A stretch of DNA of 7,724 nucleotides from Clostridiales bacterium (GTDB lineage Bacteria > Bacillota > Clostridia > Christensenellales > Aristaeellaceae). A program made the translations under genes and the position numbers. Shown piece after piece: positions 6,832 through 7,724 of this stretch. Numbering within the stretch: the first letter of the stretch is position 1; each line of letters opens with the position of its first letter. The notes beneath the pieces are model-generated. The model was not told the origin of the DNA. It was given only the letters and a program-made list of their open reading frames with translations, and made no database searches. The stretch lies in assembly GCA_012512355.1 (NCBI GenBank), contig JAAZEI010000016.1, positions 1 to 7,724 of the forward strand, written 5' to 3'.

Positions 6832-7506
6832 ATGAAAAGAATCGCACACAGGGGGCTAAGCGGTCTGTATCCCGAAAATACCATGGAGGCATTTGCTGCG
6901 GCTTTGCCTTACAAGCCGGATGCGATCGAGCTGGATGTACAGCTGACCCGGGACGGCCAGGTCGTCATATTTCATGATGAAACACTGGATCGTTTGGGGA
7001 AGCGTGAAGGCTGGCTGAAGGATTGTACCTATGCACAGCTGCAGCAGCTGCCCATTGCGATACCGCTGCTGGAGGATTATTTTGAGTTAATTCAGGGCAT
7101 ACAAATCCAAACATTTGTGGAAATGAAAAACAGCTTCGTCGTGTACCCCGAATTGGAGCAAAAAACCATCGATGTTGTGGAGCGATTCCGGCGAATGCAG
7201 GACTGTGTATTCTTTTCAGCCAACCATTATTCTGTCATGCGCTGCCGAAAGCTGCGGCCGGATATCCGGCTGTGTTTTTCCTTTGATAACTGGTTATTTG
7301 ACTATGGCGCCTACTGTCAAAAGCAGGATGTCACCATGGCCATTCCCTATCATCTGGCGCTGACAAAGGAGATCGTGGCGGATTTCCACAGCCATGGCGT
7401 GGAGGTATACCCATGGACGGTAGACGATCCCGCAGAGATGCGCCGCATGGCAGCACTTGGCGCAGACGCGCTTTTAACCAACCGTATCGATAGGGCCGCG
7501 TTTTAG
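6832..7506 (+). CDS. Glycerophosphodiester phosphodiesterase, cytoplasmic
   Basis: Hydrolyses glycerophosphodiesters such as glycerophosphoethanolamine or glycerophosphocholine to sn-glycerol-3-phosphate and the free alcohol. It has 224 residues, the size of cytoplasmic UgpQ-like enzymes, and no signal peptide. The GDPD signature is complete: AHRGLSGLYPENTMEAF with His6 and Arg7, then IELDVQLTRDG with Glu33 and Asp35, then FHDETLDR with His48. Glu97 in VEMKN is the usual further metal ligand, FSANH (128-132) and YPWTVDDP (193-200) follow. ATG at 6832, seven bases after the ATPase stop, is chosen because the family begins with this short lead-in to AHRG; an in-frame start at 6736 would overlap the ATPase by 89 bases. 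No clear Shine-Dalgarno is seen, so translation may be coupled to the ATPase. Its presence as last gene is the best clue to the transporter's substrate class. Confidence 0.93.
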   Translation: MKRIAHRGLSGLYPENTMEAFAAALPYKPDAIELDVQLTRDGQVVIFHDETLDRLGKREGWLKDCTYAQLQQLPIAIPLLEDYFELIQGIQIQTFVEMKNSFVVYPELEQKTIDVVERFRRMQDCVFFSANHYSVMRCRKLRPDIRLCFSFDNWLFDYGAYCQKQDVTMAIPYHLALTKEIVADFHSHGVEVYPWTVDDPAEMRRMAALGADALLTNRIDRAAF

Positions 7507-7513
7507 CATGGTG

Positions 7514-7630
7514 TCATATGAGAAGAACCTTTTGATGATTGATCAATATCTGCATGATGAACAAATGGATGTAATCCAGCCAGATGGACTGGCCAAGTGT
7601 GCCCAATTGTTTCAGATTATTGTCTTCCAT
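7514..7630 (-). pseudogene. Degraded 5' end of a transaldolase-like gene
   Basis: On the minus strand an ATG at 7630 is preceded at seven bases by GGGAGG (7638-7643). The first residues read LKQLGTLGQSIWLDYIH (6-22), the characteristic N-terminus of transaldolases, which transfer three-carbon units in the pentose phosphate pathway. After residue 22 the similarity breaks down and the frame ends at TGA 7514. In another frame of the same strand, DIDQ, KG and MTP appear at spacings recalling the family's next block, so a frameshift plus decay is likely; this second part is tentative. The rest of the gene, over 150 residues, cannot lie further left because the phosphodiesterase gene occupies that space. 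I read it as a truncated remnant at a rearrangement border; a functional 38-residue product is unlikely. Confidence 0.65.
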
Positions 7631-7643
7631 TTTTCTGCCTCCC

Positions 7644-7667
7644 GGGTATTCTGTTGAAGAAATACCC
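7644..7667. repeat. Inverted repeat upstream of the transaldolase remnant
   Basis: GGGTATT (7644-7650) and AATACCC (7661-7667) can form a seven-pair hairpin with a ten-base loop. There is no T-run on either side, so it is not an intrinsic terminator. On the minus strand it directly precedes the GGGAGG site of the transaldolase remnant and may be part of that gene's former leader or operator. Confidence 0.4.
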
Positions 7668-7724
7668 CGCTGCCGATCAATATAGGAAGACGTTTGCTGA
7701 TAAATGTTTGTTATTGAAAATGAA

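Noticed and set aside
6114..6884. A 256-residue open frame on the minus strand
   Set aside because: Antisense to the ATPase with its intact motifs; no ribosome-binding site or family features.
7508..7657. A 49-residue plus-strand frame starting one base after the phosphodiesterase stop
   Set aside because: It is antisense to the transaldolase-like remnant, which has a better ribosome-binding site and recognisable residues. The plus-strand product resembles nothing known to me.
7644..7667. Intrinsic terminator of the transporter operon
   Set aside because: The hairpin has no T-run on either strand and a ten-base loop.

Overview
The window looks like part of the chromosome of a Gram-positive gut-type bacterium, most likely a Clostridia-class Firmicute. 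The evidence is strong purine-rich Shine-Dalgarno sites, sigma-A-like promoters, TTG and GTG starts, a U-tract hairpin terminator, B12-dependent ethanolamine genes and base composition near 50% GC. This is inference; no marker gene fixes the taxon.

Left part (1-2326, minus strand): the start of an ethanolamine-utilisation (eut) operon. eutA, the reactivating factor of ethanolamine ammonia-lyase, is first. eutB, the large subunit of the lyase, follows after a 12-base gap and runs off the left edge. eutB carries a one-base frameshift at about 420-422, but all catalytic residues in view are kept. Middle (2327-2902): a divergent intergenic region with no convincing gene. It holds a consensus-box promoter facing eutA with a leader of about 300 bases, a promoter facing right, and two nearly identical copies of an inverted repeat, CCTGGCTKTTTGCAGG, 185 bp apart. 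Right part (2903-7506, plus strand): a five-gene cluster of secreted binding protein, two permeases, ATPase and cytoplasmic glycerophosphodiester phosphodiesterase. A strong terminator lies between the binding protein and the first permease. Far right (7507-7724): a minus-strand remnant of the start of a transaldolase-like gene, with its ribosome-binding site intact but its body truncated and degraded.

The gene order on the right copies the logic of E. coli ugpBAECQ (glycerophosphodiester import plus intracellular cleavage), but the transport parts look like the spermidine/iron/2-aminoethylphosphonate type rather than the Ugp type. Head-to-head with eut, the simplest model is that the transporter brings in glycerophosphoethanolamine, the phosphodiesterase releases ethanolamine and glycerol-3-phosphate, and ethanolamine ammonia-lyase degrades the ethanolamine. 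The duplicated inverted repeat is a candidate operator linking the two operons. The substrate and the joint control are hypotheses.
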